This document shows positions 52,072 to 61,627 of a stretch of DNA of 64,000 nt, piece after piece. This stretch comes from Cymbomonas tetramitiformis (lineage: Eukaryota > Chlorophyta > Pyramimonadophyceae > Pyramimonadales > Pyramimonadaceae). Numbering within the stretch: the stretch's first letter is position 1; every line of letters begins with the position of its first letter. Position numbers and translations under genes: made by a program. Under the pieces are notes generated by a model that saw nothing but the letters and a program-made list of their open reading frames with translations, searched no databases and was not told the DNA's origin. The stretch is from assembly GCA_001247695.2 (NCBI GenBank), contig LGRX02014126.1, positions 1 to 64,000 on the forward strand, given 5' to 3'.

Positions 52072-53256
52072 TTGTCAGGGTCACCACAACGCCACGCGCC
52101 GATGGGGTCGCCAAAACCGTCCCCTCCTTCCGATGCAGGGACGTGGGCGTTTTCACCAACTCAATCCCCATCTCGAACGCCGCCTCTATCCCAATCTGGG
52201 ACGCCACGTCTATCCCCATCTCCAGGGGGACCACCTCCATCCCCGTCATGCTCCTCTGTGGGCTCAGATTGGCAGGCTGTCGAGGCGGCCACGAGGGTGA
52301 GGGAAGCATCCGCCCAGTCATCACGGACCTGGTTGACCGCTGACCAGGCGAAGGAGTTGCGGTCCCATAGCGACGTTACAGTGTTCATGGTGAAGTATGT
52401 GGACAAACGCGATCGCCCCGTCCTGTTTCAGCTGGGCGAGTGTTATTATGCTAGGCGAGGGTTGGCGAACCCTCATGAGGTTTCTGGCCGTGTGTCGAGC
52501 TGGTACAACAAGACGATCGTCTGCGCCGCGAATGATTGGCATCTTCCTCTGGGAGGTCAGACCAAGTCCCCAGACTTGCTGGCCTTCGACGATTTGATCC
52601 AATTTAATGGTGAAGGTCGACGGGCGCATACTTGTGTGATGATGCTGGGCACGCACATGACGTTGCGGACCGCTCACGTGCTTCGTTGCAGGGAGAGTCC
52701 AACCGCCAAGCATGTGTACTACATCTTCGAGGATTACGAGCGTGTGGTGTCTGACAGAGCTCAGTTCACGGAGTCGTATCTCGCGAACGAGGATCGCACG
52801 TTCACGCAGCTGAGGTATGTGCCAAGTGGAAGGGCCGCTCCGTGGGTGCGACCAGCGCTGGAGCTGCTGGAAAAGCGCATTCACCCACCTTCTGCGGTAG
52901 GGTCGCAAGCACTTCGCGCTCAGGTGGCAGAGAGGCCAGAGCATATGGACAAGGATGAAGAGCACCCTACATATTCTCGTCGACGAGCGCGCGACAGCAA
53001 TGTGAAGCGATTGGGGACGCGCGCTGGTGTTCCTGCGCCCGCTCTTTCCACTGGCCGTGGCGGGGCATCCTCTCGCGTCGTACCCTGCCCGAGCACTGAC
53101 CTTACCCCACGGTGCCCCGATTCTCCTGCCGTTTCCACAAGCAGTGCTTTGACGGTTCGAGTGGAGGCGGCTGAGGCGTTCGAGAACCATACGCAGGAAG
53201 CCCGTGCGCGTTTTCATGGGGGTCTCCCGGATACAGCGGGAGAGCGGCCCTTCTGA
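52072..53256 (+). CDS. Unknown 394-aa frame in B2 between protease and RT
   Basis: The product begins with a Ser/Pro-rich region (SPTQSPSRTPPLSQSGTPRL), then a globular-looking part of about 220 residues (VFMVKYVDKRDRPVLFQLGE, VCAANDWHLPLGG, HVYYIFEDYERVV, PALELLEKRIHPP) and a basic, Ser-rich tail. I do not recognise a domain. Codon third positions are GC-rich as in neighbouring element genes, and the minus-strand frame over it looks like a shadow. It could be a B2 polyprotein segment or a captured host gene. The upstream frame ends 16 bp earlier. Confidence 0.5.
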   Translation: MSGSPQRHAPMGSPKPSPPSDAGTWAFSPTQSPSRTPPLSQSGTPRLSPSPGGPPPSPSCSSVGSDWQAVEAATRVREASAQSSRTWLTADQAKELRSHSDVTVFMVKYVDKRDRPVLFQLGECYYARRGLANPHEVSGRVSSWYNKTIVCAANDWHLPLGGQTKSPDLLAFDDLIQFNGEGRRAHTCVMMLGTHMTLRTAHVLRCRESPTAKHVYYIFEDYERVVSDRAQFTESYLANEDRTFTQLRYVPSGRAAPWVRPALELLEKRIHPPSAVGSQALRAQVAERPEHMDKDEEHPTYSRRRARDSNVKRLGTRAGVPAPALSTGRGGASSRVVPCPSTDLTPRCPDSPAVSTSSALTVRVEAAEAFENHTQEARARFHGGLPDTAGERPF

Positions 53257-53300
53257 ACGTACATCGCTGTGGCCGCGGGCTGCCAGCACAGGCAGTCCGC

Positions 53301-54374
53301 GTGAGGCCGGGTGTCCTGCGGGCGTCGTTGACGCTCGCAGGCAGTGCAGTGATTTGGCAATACTTGGGCCGTGTTTCCATGCCCGTTGTTGCCATTTGGG
53401 CAATGCTAGAGACGTTGCGCTGGCATCTGAGTCAGTGCCCTTTCAAGACGTGGTGGTGGAGCTGTGTTACTTTTTGCTGGAACACTCTTCAGACGTGGTG
53501 GTCAAATGCTCGACGTTATCCTCGCCGTGAGTACTATGACATCTGGGTGTTTTGGACTCTTGCAGTCGTTTGGTACGCTGGGCTCCTCTCCGTGCACACC
53601 ACTGGTGTCTACGCCGGCCTACGCTACATTAATACACGTGATTGGATGGTGGTGCCCCTCAGAGGGCTGATTATTTCCCTGGCGTGGTGGTCACGCAGTG
53701 TTGAGGCCATGCTCCTCGTGGTCCTCGCCTGGCTTTGGATCTGCGCTGGTCTCCATGATGAGAACATTGCGCGCCACGTTTCTCACGCCACTGACCTCGC
53801 CGTGGACGCGCGTGTCAGCCGATCTTCGCAGGGGTGGACTGCCCCGTCCTTGCGCTGCTCCCAAGTCCTCTTGCTGGGACGCGTGTCCCTGCCCGCTTTG
53901 CCCGTCAGGCTTGACAAGCCTCGTTTCGCCGCGCGCTGGGCGCAGCTTCGGCGCAATCTTATGCTGCACCGCGTCGCGCAGACCGCCTACTTGACTCTTG
54001 TCTTCGCGTTCGTGGTCTTTGCTGCCGCTGGCGGGAGTTCTCGCTTAACGCGCGGGGGGTGGAGAATGATGGCGTGCTTGTTCGCTTCGAACTCGCCGGT
54101 AGCCGCAGTGCGGTTCAACAGAATTTTGCGATTTTTTCTGCTCTTGTGCGGGATTTTGTGGGTCGCCAGCAAGCTGGTAGTGGACATGCCCGTACATGGT
54201 GCTATGCCATCCACGCGGTTTGCTTGGGGTGCAGCGCCTTGCACTTCCTGGGAGTCCCAGCAGTCGTCGCGGCAGTGGGAGCCGGGCTGGGAGGCCAACG
54301 TCGCAGAACATGGTGAAGTCTTGCCGTACACCGTGTTGGACGACTGTGACCAAGGACGAGGCTGCTTGGCTTGA
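53301..54374 (+). CDS. Putative multi-pass membrane protein in B2 (env-like?)
   Basis: The 357-residue frame is rich in Trp and Leu and has hydrophobic segments near residues 12-38, 78-105, 115-130, 134-152, 232-252 and 280-300 (for example LLVVLAWLWICAGL and TLVFAFVVFAAAG). Third codon positions are GC-rich, which supports real coding. It lies between the 394-aa frame and RT, in a different phase from both. Retroelement envelope-like proteins are membrane proteins but usually sit after integrase; here the order is unusual. No family was recognised and no furin-like site or fusion peptide was identified. It may instead be a captured host gene or a chance frame. Confidence 0.4.
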   Translation: MRPGVLRASLTLAGSAVIWQYLGRVSMPVVAIWAMLETLRWHLSQCPFKTWWWSCVTFCWNTLQTWWSNARRYPRREYYDIWVFWTLAVVWYAGLLSVHTTGVYAGLRYINTRDWMVVPLRGLIISLAWWSRSVEAMLLVVLAWLWICAGLHDENIARHVSHATDLAVDARVSRSSQGWTAPSLRCSQVLLLGRVSLPALPVRLDKPRFAARWAQLRRNLMLHRVAQTAYLTLVFAFVVFAAAGGSSRLTRGGWRMMACLFASNSPVAAVRFNRILRFFLLLCGILWVASKLVVDMPVHGAMPSTRFAWGAAPCTSWESQQSSRQWEPGWEANVAEHGEVLPYTVLDDCDQGRGCLA

Positions 54375-54846
54375 CACCGAGCTCAATGCCACGTTTGGAG
54401 GCCATCCTGACTTCAAGGAGGAACATTGGGAAGAGATGCGGGCTGTTCTTCGCAGATGCACCCCTCCCGACTTGACAGGGTACAAGGGCAAGGCAGTGCA
54501 CACCACGTTCTCAATCCCGTTCAAGGACGAGTCCAAGGCTGTTTACCAAAAGCCGAGGAAGTATAGCCCAGGCGAGCAGGAGATCATTGACATCCACTGC
54601 AAGGAGTTGCTGGAGTATGGCTTCATCGAGCCCGCGGCCAAGCACTGCAAGCATGCAAGCAACGTCGTGGTGGTCGGCAAGAAGGATCACGAGACTGGTT
54701 TGTGGACCCAGACGCGCTTCTGCGTGGATCTCAGGGGTATCAACCGACACTCTCTCAAGGATAGCACCCTGCCACATCGAGCAGAGGAGCTTTATCAGAA
54801 GGTGGCGAAGGCAAGGTTCAAGACGACGCTGGATGCCACCAAGGCC
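54345..54846 (+). pseudogene. Gypsy B2 reverse transcriptase, N-terminal half
   Basis: The frame reads TTFSIPFKDESKAVYQKPRK, YGFIEPAAKHCKHASNVVVV, TRFCVDLRGINRHS and FKTTLDATKA, RT motifs 1-3 of a Ty3/gypsy enzyme clearly different from family A. It is interrupted after DATKA at 54846 by a short insertion and resumes at 55019 with FHQIPMA. The start of the RT reading frame is not evident; homology begins near DEAAWLDTELNATFG. Confidence 0.8.
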
Positions 54847-55012
54847 TGTCTATTGGGCTTATGGTGGGGTAACCCACCGTAACGAAGCGTTACTACGGTG
54901 GGTTAACCATACCCTAAGGTCTTAGCTAGTTATTATCATTCTGAAGCATTATATCGGGTCATACACGTGACACACATTGACTTTAGACTCATATCCACCA
55001 TGTGAAATGGAG
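54847..55012. mobile_element. 166-bp insertion in B2 RT with AAGGCC duplication
   Basis: AAGGCC occurs at 54841-54846 and 55013-55018, and removing one copy plus the insertion restores RT in phase. The insertion begins TGTCTATTGGGC and contains GGGTAACCCACCGTAACGAAGCGTTAC, then ACGGTGGGTTAACC, the same palindromic words and left end as the TIR element at 1232-2299. The right end does not match that element, so this is a truncated or differently ended relative. Confidence 0.7.
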
Positions 55013-55018
55013 AAGGCC

Positions 55019-56390
55019 TTCCACCAGATTCCCATGGCCACGGAAGAGGACAGGAGTAATACGGCGTTTTGGTGGGAAAGCCAGCTGTACCAGTACACCT
55101 CGATGCCTTTCGGGGCCGCTGGAGCAACGTCTGCCTTTGTGAGGATCATGGACTACGAGCTGCGTCACCTGTAACATTGCACGGTGGCGTATGTCGACGA
55201 TGTGGTGGTTTACACTGACTCCACGCCTGAGCAGCATCTGAAGGACGTTGAGGAGGTACTACGCACGTTAGGAGACGCTGGCATAAGGCTTCATGCAGGC
55301 AAGAGCACCTTTGGGGCAGCCACTGTGGACTTTCTGGGCTATCTTATTGGGCACAATTCTATTGGTGCGCAGGAGGCAAAGTGCAAGGCCATCCAGCAGG
55401 ACCTCCCGAGGCCCCAGGACAAGACTGGGCTTCGCTCCATTCTGGGCATGATGAACTACTACAAGGGCCTTGTGGGTGAGCCAGGAGGACCAAACTATTC
55501 TGAGATGGCACGCCCCCTCAACGACCTGCTCAAGAAAGAGATCACAGATATCAAGGGAGCTTGGGGGAAGGAGCAGGACCAGGCGCTCCAGGACCTTAAG
55601 GACTCGCTCTGTGCTGGGAGATGTCTGAGGCCAATCGATTATGACAGGCCCCTCATATTGTACACTGACTGGAGTACCTATGGCATCGGCGCAGTGCTGG
55701 GCCAGAAGGACGACGATGGAAAAGAGTATATTTGTATGGCGATCAGTCGTTCTTTGAGCAAAACGGAGAGACAGTACGCCAGCTTCAAAGGTGAGATGCT
55801 CGCAGTGGTGTGGGCAGTGCGCACGCTGAGGCAGTACCTGCATGGCGTCCATTTCACGCTGGTGACCGATCACTCGCCACTCACTACTTTGATGGAAAAG
55901 TCTGACCTTCAGGGGCAGCATTTACGATGGGCGATCAGCCTACAGGAGTTCGACTTCACGGTGCAGTATCGCCCGGGAGCTAAGAACAGCAATGCCGACG
56001 TGCCATCTCGTTATCCATTACCGTCCACGACGGACGAGACTGGGGCAAGGCACGAGCGAGAAAAGGCATCTGCGCTTCACGCAGGCGTGGGGGAAGTTTA
56101 CACGAAGGATTTCTGCGACAGCTTGTGCTTCATGCTGGCTGGTGACCCTCCCGCAGGGGAAGAGGTGACGCCAGAGGTGCAGGTCGCTAACTACTGCAAG
56201 ATGGCGGCCAGAGAGCAGCTGGGCACGAGCCCAGTGCATCGCTTATTCGATTTGCACCATCAAGATGAGTTGGAGTGTAATCACGCGGCCCTGTTCGACA
56301 CGGACCAACCAGAGCTGGTGGTCGACTCTGGGAGGCTAGCGAGAGCAGCTTGGAAGGCGCTGAGCTTGGTGCGACCCACGCGAGGTACGC
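55019..56390 (+). pseudogene. Gypsy B2 reverse transcriptase C-terminal half and RNase H
   Basis: RT continues with FHQIPMATEEDRSNTAFWWE, MPFGAAGATSAFVRIMDYEL, an in-frame TAA stop at 55172-55174, then catalytic VAYVDDVVVYTDS (YxDD), VDFLGYLIGHNSIGAQEAKC and MMNYYKGL. RNase H follows with LYTDWSTYGIGAVLGQ, SLSKTERQYASFKGEMLAVV, FTLVTDHSPLTTLM and QYRPGAKNSNADVPSRYP. The RNase H lacks a Gly at the usual TDAS position (TDWSTYG). After it comes a linker to the methyltransferase in the same open frame (55184-57034). Apart from the stop, RT-RNase H is intact. Confidence 0.85.
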
Positions 56391-57710
56391 ATGGCGAAGG
56401 CAGTCCTGCTGTATACAGCAACGAATACTTTGAAGGTGAACGCATCCTGAAGCCTGAGAAGGTGGATACTAGGGTGTTGGACAAGCGGTTCTTCTCACAA
56501 GCTCGTGAAGAAGGCGTGGTATGTTATGAGCCGTGTGGAGGCCTCTGTGCTGGCCTGGAGATGTTGCTCCGCAATGGAGTAAAGGTAAAGCGATACTTGT
56601 ATCAAGACATATCGACGAGCAGTCAGGCAGTGGCCAGAGCCAGGTGCACAGCATTATTGAGGCGGTATCCTGACCTTATGTCGCCCGATGCGGTGGAGTT
56701 CGGGGCCCTGCCTCACGATCTACACGACACCATGAGCGCTGATTTCATTCGAGCAGGAGCTCTTCGAGGGCAGCAGTGGGTCATGGTGTGTGGATTTCCC
56801 TGCCAGGATCTCTCTCCAGCTGGTACGCTCACCGGCTTGGATGGCAGACACAGCAAACTATTTTATGAACGAAGTGGTTCGGCTTTTGTCCACGCTGCAG
56901 CAGCTACAGAAGCAACGACCTCCAGGCTACGTCCTGGAGAACGTTTCTCCGCTGGCGCACAGGCCTGGAACCAAGATCAGGGACGAGGTCTTCCCTTACA
57001 TCGCCAGCGTGATTGGCCGGCCAGTGTCCTTTGACGCAGCGCGGGCAGGTGCTTATTACGCTCACCGACTGAGGGCATATTGGAGTAACCTGTTCCAGAA
57101 CTACCAATTTCGCTCTGTGATGGGCAAGGTGGCGAGACCAGAAGGACGGGTCGTATCATCGATCCTATGCAGGGGCTGGCAGCCCAGGGCTGTGGTGAGG
57201 ACAGACCGCGCACCCCACTATGTGGTAAACGTGGTGGGGGAACCATTGAAGGCCCTTCCCACCATCATGGCGACGTAAGGATCCAGAGCATTTCGAGCAG
57301 CGAGAATGGGCACCGTCGTGCGCAGCTCTGGCACGGACGCTGAGGAGGAATCCCGACAGGTGAACCTCGACGAGAAATCGCGAGCCATGGGCTACAGTGC
57401 GAACGAGTTACGCATGGCGGATGGCCTGAACGATGAAGAACTGGCAAGCATTTTGGGCTTGGCCATGGACCGCAGGGCTATGGAGCTATTAATGGCGGTT
57501 GCAGAAGCAAGCAGGAAGGGGCAGCTTCCCCACAGCGAGGAGTCCCTGGTGGCGGAGAATTCCCCAGGACAGCATATTGCTGTAGATAGCAACTGGGCAG
57601 ATCATGCGAGGTCGGACCTTCAGCAGATAGAGACAAGCTTTGCTGGCGAAGTGGGTTGGAAATTTAAACGCATGCACTCAGCAGGTGGCGAAGACCATGA
57701 GCCACCGTGA
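56390..57710 (+). CDS. Gypsy B2 DNMT3/DRM-like C5-cytosine methyltransferase
   Basis: Motif I VCYEPCGGLCAGLEMLL with partner strand KVKRYLYQDIS, motif IV QWVMVCGFPCQDLSPAG with the catalytic Cys, then GLDGRHSKLFYE, motif VI GYVLENVSPL, motif VIII-like AYYAHRLRAYWSNL and a C-terminal NLDEKSRAMGYS...LNDEELASILGLAMDRRAM resembling motifs IX-X (LLG-S-x-V). Order and words fit the DNMT3/DRM group better than the compact family A enzymes. Frameshifts near 56850 and 57290 split it into three frames. It sits between RNase H and integrase, where family A has the adenine methyltransferase. Predicted activity: methylation of cytosine in DNA, probably de novo. Confidence 0.8.
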
Positions 57711-58518
57711 CTGGGAAGAGAAGTTGCAGACGATGTGCTCGCAAGGGCAGAAGGGTGCACAAGGCATCGGTGCTGAGCGACAGAGCTCAAGTACCAAGAA
57801 GAAGAAGGAGTGGCAGCTCTACGCCATTGATCAATACCGTCTAAGGCACAAGAGTCACTTCGTGAAGGAGGGTGGGACTCAACCAGCACGCGCCGAAGTG
57901 CCTGCTTGGAGTCCACCTGGTGAAGAAAAGGAGATGAGGCTTCCGAGGCTTACAGGTACTACCAGACTGACGAGCTTGGTGGCCAGTGTTGCTGAACAAC
58001 ATGCCGACCGCGATAAGCATCGAGATGTGCACGATGATGTGTGGTGTCTCAGGTGACTGAAGTCTGGTGGCAGCGTGGAATTACCGGAGGACGAAGTTCG
58101 CCGAGTAAAGAGGCGCGCAGCGCGGCACCGATGGGACGAGGCCACGGATGAGATCTACATGATCACGTTGTCGGGCAAGGAGGTAAGGATTCCAAAGCCC
58201 GCTGACCGTTTGGCATTATTGGTCAAGGAGTACCACTCCAGGACTGGCCATTGGGGTATAAGGCGTACCCAACACCTTCTATGGCAGCGACATTGGTGGG
58301 CTGACCTGAAGAAGGACGTGGAGGCGGTGGTCACTCAGTGTGAGACCTGCCAGCGAGTGAAGACCCACTACGCAAGGGAAGAGGCAGTCTTGTCCCCTTT
58401 GGAGATCGTATCGTTCATGTATCGCTGGTCACTGGACTTGGCGTGGCCTTCAAGAAGAGTGACGAGGTCGGGCAACAGCAGGGTGCTCATCATGACCGAG
58501 CACTACACCAGATTTATA
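57640..58518 (+). CDS. Gypsy B2 linker and integrase N-terminal part
   Basis: A charged linker (57640-58056, EEKLQTMCSQGQKGAQG and later STKKKKEWQLYAIDQ) is followed, after a stop near 58055, by the integrase zinc domain: LVKEYHSRTGHWGIRRTQ...VTQCETCQRVK (H-x4-H...C-x2-C; 58210-58360), then the first catalytic Asp in WSLDLAWPSRR and VLIMTEHYTRFI. The frame is cut at 58518 by element X and continues at 60078. Expected role: insertion of B2 cDNA. One stop codon and the insertion make this copy inactive. Confidence 0.8.
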
Positions 58519-60066
58519 AGAAAAAAGAAAAAGAAAAAATGTGACATACTCCTACCGGAGACGTGATGTTAGGAGGTGCACAGCTGTCAAGCCTGCCCCT
58601 TTATTTCTACCTATCTACAGATGTCCCAGGCAGTTATTACTTGCAAGAGTTAAAACCCTCCCTGCAGCCCTGCCTCATAACGGGAGACTGCAGTTCAGAT
58701 GGCACGGGCGACAAGCGGTTAAAGATGCCCCCACTATTTTCTTGGCTCCAGGCAAGCAAGTTTGTCCGATGCCAAGTGTGGCCGTCTACTAGTGGAGCTC
58801 CTAATGGTCACTCCCAGTATGCGGCCCGGTGGGGGTGCATATCCTAGGATACATGCAATTCTAAAAGCACAAGTTGTGCTCCAACTAGAGCAAGATCTGT
58901 AGAGGGTAGATGTCGCAGATATTGTGGTCAAACGTAGATGCGCCAGCCCAATGACCACGCCGCCGCCGCCGCTGAAAACCCCCAAATGCTTCGTGGTGTG
59001 GGGGACGAAAAGCGTTTGCCGGCTCTGTCGTGCCTGTCCCGCCAGGTTGCCAAACTCGTCGGCCGCTGACTCGCTCCCAGCAGGTCCTGCACATGCGCGC
59101 TGAGTGAAGGCGCTCCAGGGAAATGTAGCTGGCGGAGTTCCGGTTCAGATGTGCTGGTCATAGACCTCCACGTCCAAGCCGTCCGCCTCATGCCAGGGGT
59201 CCTCGTACTCGAGGTCGGCGATGTCCTCGTCCTGAGAGTCCCCCTGCGCAGCTGCTTTCCCCTTTTTGCTCGTTCTCGGTGGGCTAGGCGGCACCGATGC
59301 CGGTTTACCACTACGTTTCTCACCAGGAGAAGGCGGTGTGCCAGACGGTGCACGCTGAACGATGTCCGAAAACGTTAAGTCTCTGGACTTCACTGTTCCA
59401 GAGGCGTTGCCAAAAGTGAAAGATGCTCCTGGCACGACTGTTGGCAAAACGGAAGGAGTCGTGAAAAACCCCGTCGTCGCTGGCGGATCTCTCCGCTCAG
59501 CGCGCTCCTTCGCGTTCTGTCGCTGCGTGGTTCTCCTGAGGGTCCTGACGCTTGGCCCCTGCGATGAGGCGGTGCCACGCGTGGATGACGAAGGCGGAAA
59601 CGTCGATGAAGTCGCCAAGCCCGGTGCTGTCGTGCTAGCCCGCTCAAATGCGGGAAGGCACACCGTTGCCGCTGCTGCAACTGCTCGAGTCGCGTGCAGA
59701 GCCAGATGCGTTAGGCTCTGTTGCGGCGTAAGCGCAATGGACTCGTCGTCACCGATGCGTTCCGGCAGGGCCGCCCCCTGCCTTCGTGCTAGCCTTTGTG
59801 CTCTCAGCGCAGCCTGAGCTGTGCTGATGAGTAACTCGAGGCTCATCTCCGCGGCTTCGTGCTGCGGACTCGTTGCCGGTCCGCAAGATGTCGGCTTTCG
59901 CCCCCCCATGTCGTGAGAGCCCGCTTCAACACAAAATTCTCGTGAATAATTTCAAAATTATCTTCCCTTTATCCATTATATCGCTTGAAGTTTTTCATAA
60001 AAATTTTGGGTGAGAGCGTTGCGCAGCCAGGGCACACTTCAGTCTCTTGGGTGCAGATAGAACCTC
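58519..60066 (-). mobile_element. Element X, copy 2, inserted in B2 integrase
   Basis: It is flanked by an 11-bp target duplication CCAGATTTATA (58508-58518 and 60067-60077); excising it rejoins the integrase frame (YTRFI then VCVPIPNKE). It is nearly identical to copy 1 from GCGCAACGCTCTCACCC through to the pyrimidine tail CATTTTTTCTTTTTC. The 41 nt ahead of that point (from AGGTTCTATCTGCACCC) are unrelated to copy 1. It lacks 36-45 bp present in copy 1 (27563-27608). Same interpretation: LINE/SINE-like retrotransposon with variable 5' end. Confidence 0.8.
59145..59909 (-). CDS. Element X open frame, copy 2 (254 aa, unknown)
   Basis: Same protein as 27333-28142: start MGGRKPTSCGPATSPQ, middle SLTHLALHATRAVAAAAT, basic PPRTSKKGKAAAQGD and acidic end. 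Relative to copy 1 it lacks 15 residues in frame and differs at a handful of positions. It is probably the better guide to the active protein only if other copies agree. No known domain was recognised. Confidence 0.55.
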   Translation of the reverse strand: MGGRKPTSCGPATSPQHEAAEMSLELLISTAQAALRAQRLARRQGAALPERIGDDESIALTPQQSLTHLALHATRAVAAAATVCLPAFERASTTAPGLATSSTFPPSSSTRGTASSQGPSVRTLRRTTQRQNAKERAERRDPPATTGFFTTPSVLPTVVPGASFTFGNASGTVKSRDLTFSDIVQRAPSGTPPSPGEKRSGKPASVPPSPPRTSKKGKAAAQGDSQDEDIADLEYEDPWHEADGLDVEVYDQHI

Positions 60067-60292
60067 CAGATTTATAGTCTGCGTACCTATCCCCAATAAA
60101 GAAGCGAGCACCATTGCGGCAGCGTTTCGCAGTCATGTGCTGGCTGTCTTTGGGGCACCAGCTGAGTGCCTGGTGGATGGAGGCAAGGAGTTCGAGGGCG
60201 AGTTTGAACAGCTATGCAGGGATTGCCTGATAGACAGAAGGGTTACCTCACCAGACTCACCAGAAGGCAATAGGAGCAGCAGGCACTGGCTG
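60067..60292 (+). pseudogene. Gypsy B2 integrase core fragment, 3' truncated
   Basis: The frame gives VCVPIPNKEASTIAAAFRSH, VFGAPAECLVDGGKEFEGEF (second catalytic Asp) and RRVTSPDSPEGN, where the next expected residues with the catalytic Glu are missing and unrelated sequence begins at about 60280. Therefore B2 lacks the integrase end and its 3' LTR. Confidence 0.75.
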
Positions 60293-60867
60293 ACATGCTT
60301 CTGCTTTGATATCACCGAGTCTATGAGTTTGGCTTGACTAATATATGTACAGTATATAGTATGTCTTCCATCAGGTTATTGGCCCTTCCCCCGCTTCCCT
60401 GCTTACAGATTCGTTGACTAGATCAAGGCATTGGTTGTGCCGATATTCTGATATATCGATATCGTATCGGTAAATATTGGCATATAAGTCTCAATCGATA
60501 TCCATTTTGCGCACATTTAATCGATATATCGGTATCGCTTCGCTTCGGAATTCAAAGTGTTATGTGTTGTATATGAGAAAGCGTATATAATTTTGAGATA
60601 TCGATGTGTATCGATATCGCCGATAATCGATTAGAATTATTAAATATCGAAATCGATAGATAAGCAATTCTGCAACCGATACAATGCCCTGGACTAGATC
60701 GCTTCACGCCCCGTGATTCTACCCCGGCTGCCATTTCCGGCAATACATACCTGAAATACAGTGCGTGCCACTCACATATAAGAATATCGGGAAATCGGGG
60801 TTGGACCGAATATTCGTCTTAGCAAATTTCCATACTTAAGCACATCACGCCCATATATAAGCACATA
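60293..60867. other. AT-rich interval with ATATCGAT repeats
   Basis: No gene. Between 60440 and 60660 the words ATATCGAT, TATCGATAT and CGATAATCGAT recur in both orientations at irregular spacing, making many small palindromes. It could be the relic of an AT-rich element or a matrix-like spacer. Confidence 0.55.
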
Positions 60868-61348
60868 CAGTAAGAGTCAACCAATAAGAGAAAGCTACGT
60901 TAAGAAACCAGCCAGCTTTTTTTGGGGGGGGGGGGTCACAAGTTTAGGAGAAAAGCTGGCTGGTTTTAAAAGTTAAGAGATTGGCAAAAATAAGAAATAT
61001 GGAGGCTGGCTAGACCCCAGGACATTTTCTTAAAATATAGCAAAATAAGTACGGCTTTGATGTTAGAAAAGTCATCTTGTGCGAGTAGACCTTCCCTAAC
61101 ATCACTAATAACTTACCGCAATTGTGAACGTGTCGCGTCGTCCATCACGGTAGTGGGCGGTTTTTTCGAAGTGAGGATGTGCTGCGAATCCAATACGAGA
61201 AAACTGATTTTTCACTCTTAAGAATGAGAAAAGCTAGCTGGCAAAATAAGCGGTTTTCTCTTATTTCGTCGGCTCTCTTAGGTACCGAAGCTGGGGGGGA
61301 GGGGGCTGACCCCGAAATCTCTGTTTTCTTATTGGTTGACTCTTACTG
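60868..61348. mobile_element. 481-bp MITE (Tc1/mariner type)
   Basis: Inverted ends CAGTAAGAGTCAACCAATAAGA... and the complement ...GGTTGACTCTTACTG (22 bp or more, perfect), flanked by TA (60866-60867, 61349-61350). Inside, AAACCAGCCAGC (60905-60916) and its complement GCTGGCTGGTTT (60954-60965) form a second, inner inverted repeat around a G run, and AGCTAGCTGG-type words recur. No transposase; probably mobilised in trans. Confidence 0.8.
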
Positions 61349-61627
61349 TAACACTCGTCTAAAAATTCCGGTCCGATATTCTTATACGAAGACATTATTC
61401 TTACAACTGAGCACGCGCCTTATTCTTACAACGAGCAGCTCCCACACCCATGATCGAGATGAAAAGGACAAGGGAGAGAAGGTAGTGAAACCCCCACGGG
61501 CCCGCGTGTGCGGGGAAGCCCCATGGCGGCTTGCCACAACCGTAGGTGCGGGATGCACCACCAGACTGGGGCACGTGGGTCGCGGACTCCGACGCATGAT
61601 TTGCCGAAATGGCCGGAGCCCGCGGCT

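Noticed and set aside
52321..53403. 360-aa minus-strand frame opposite the 394-aa B2 frame
   Set aside because: It overlaps a better plus-strand frame in the middle of a plus-strand element, is rich in Arg/His/Ser as expected of an antisense shadow, and shows no domain.
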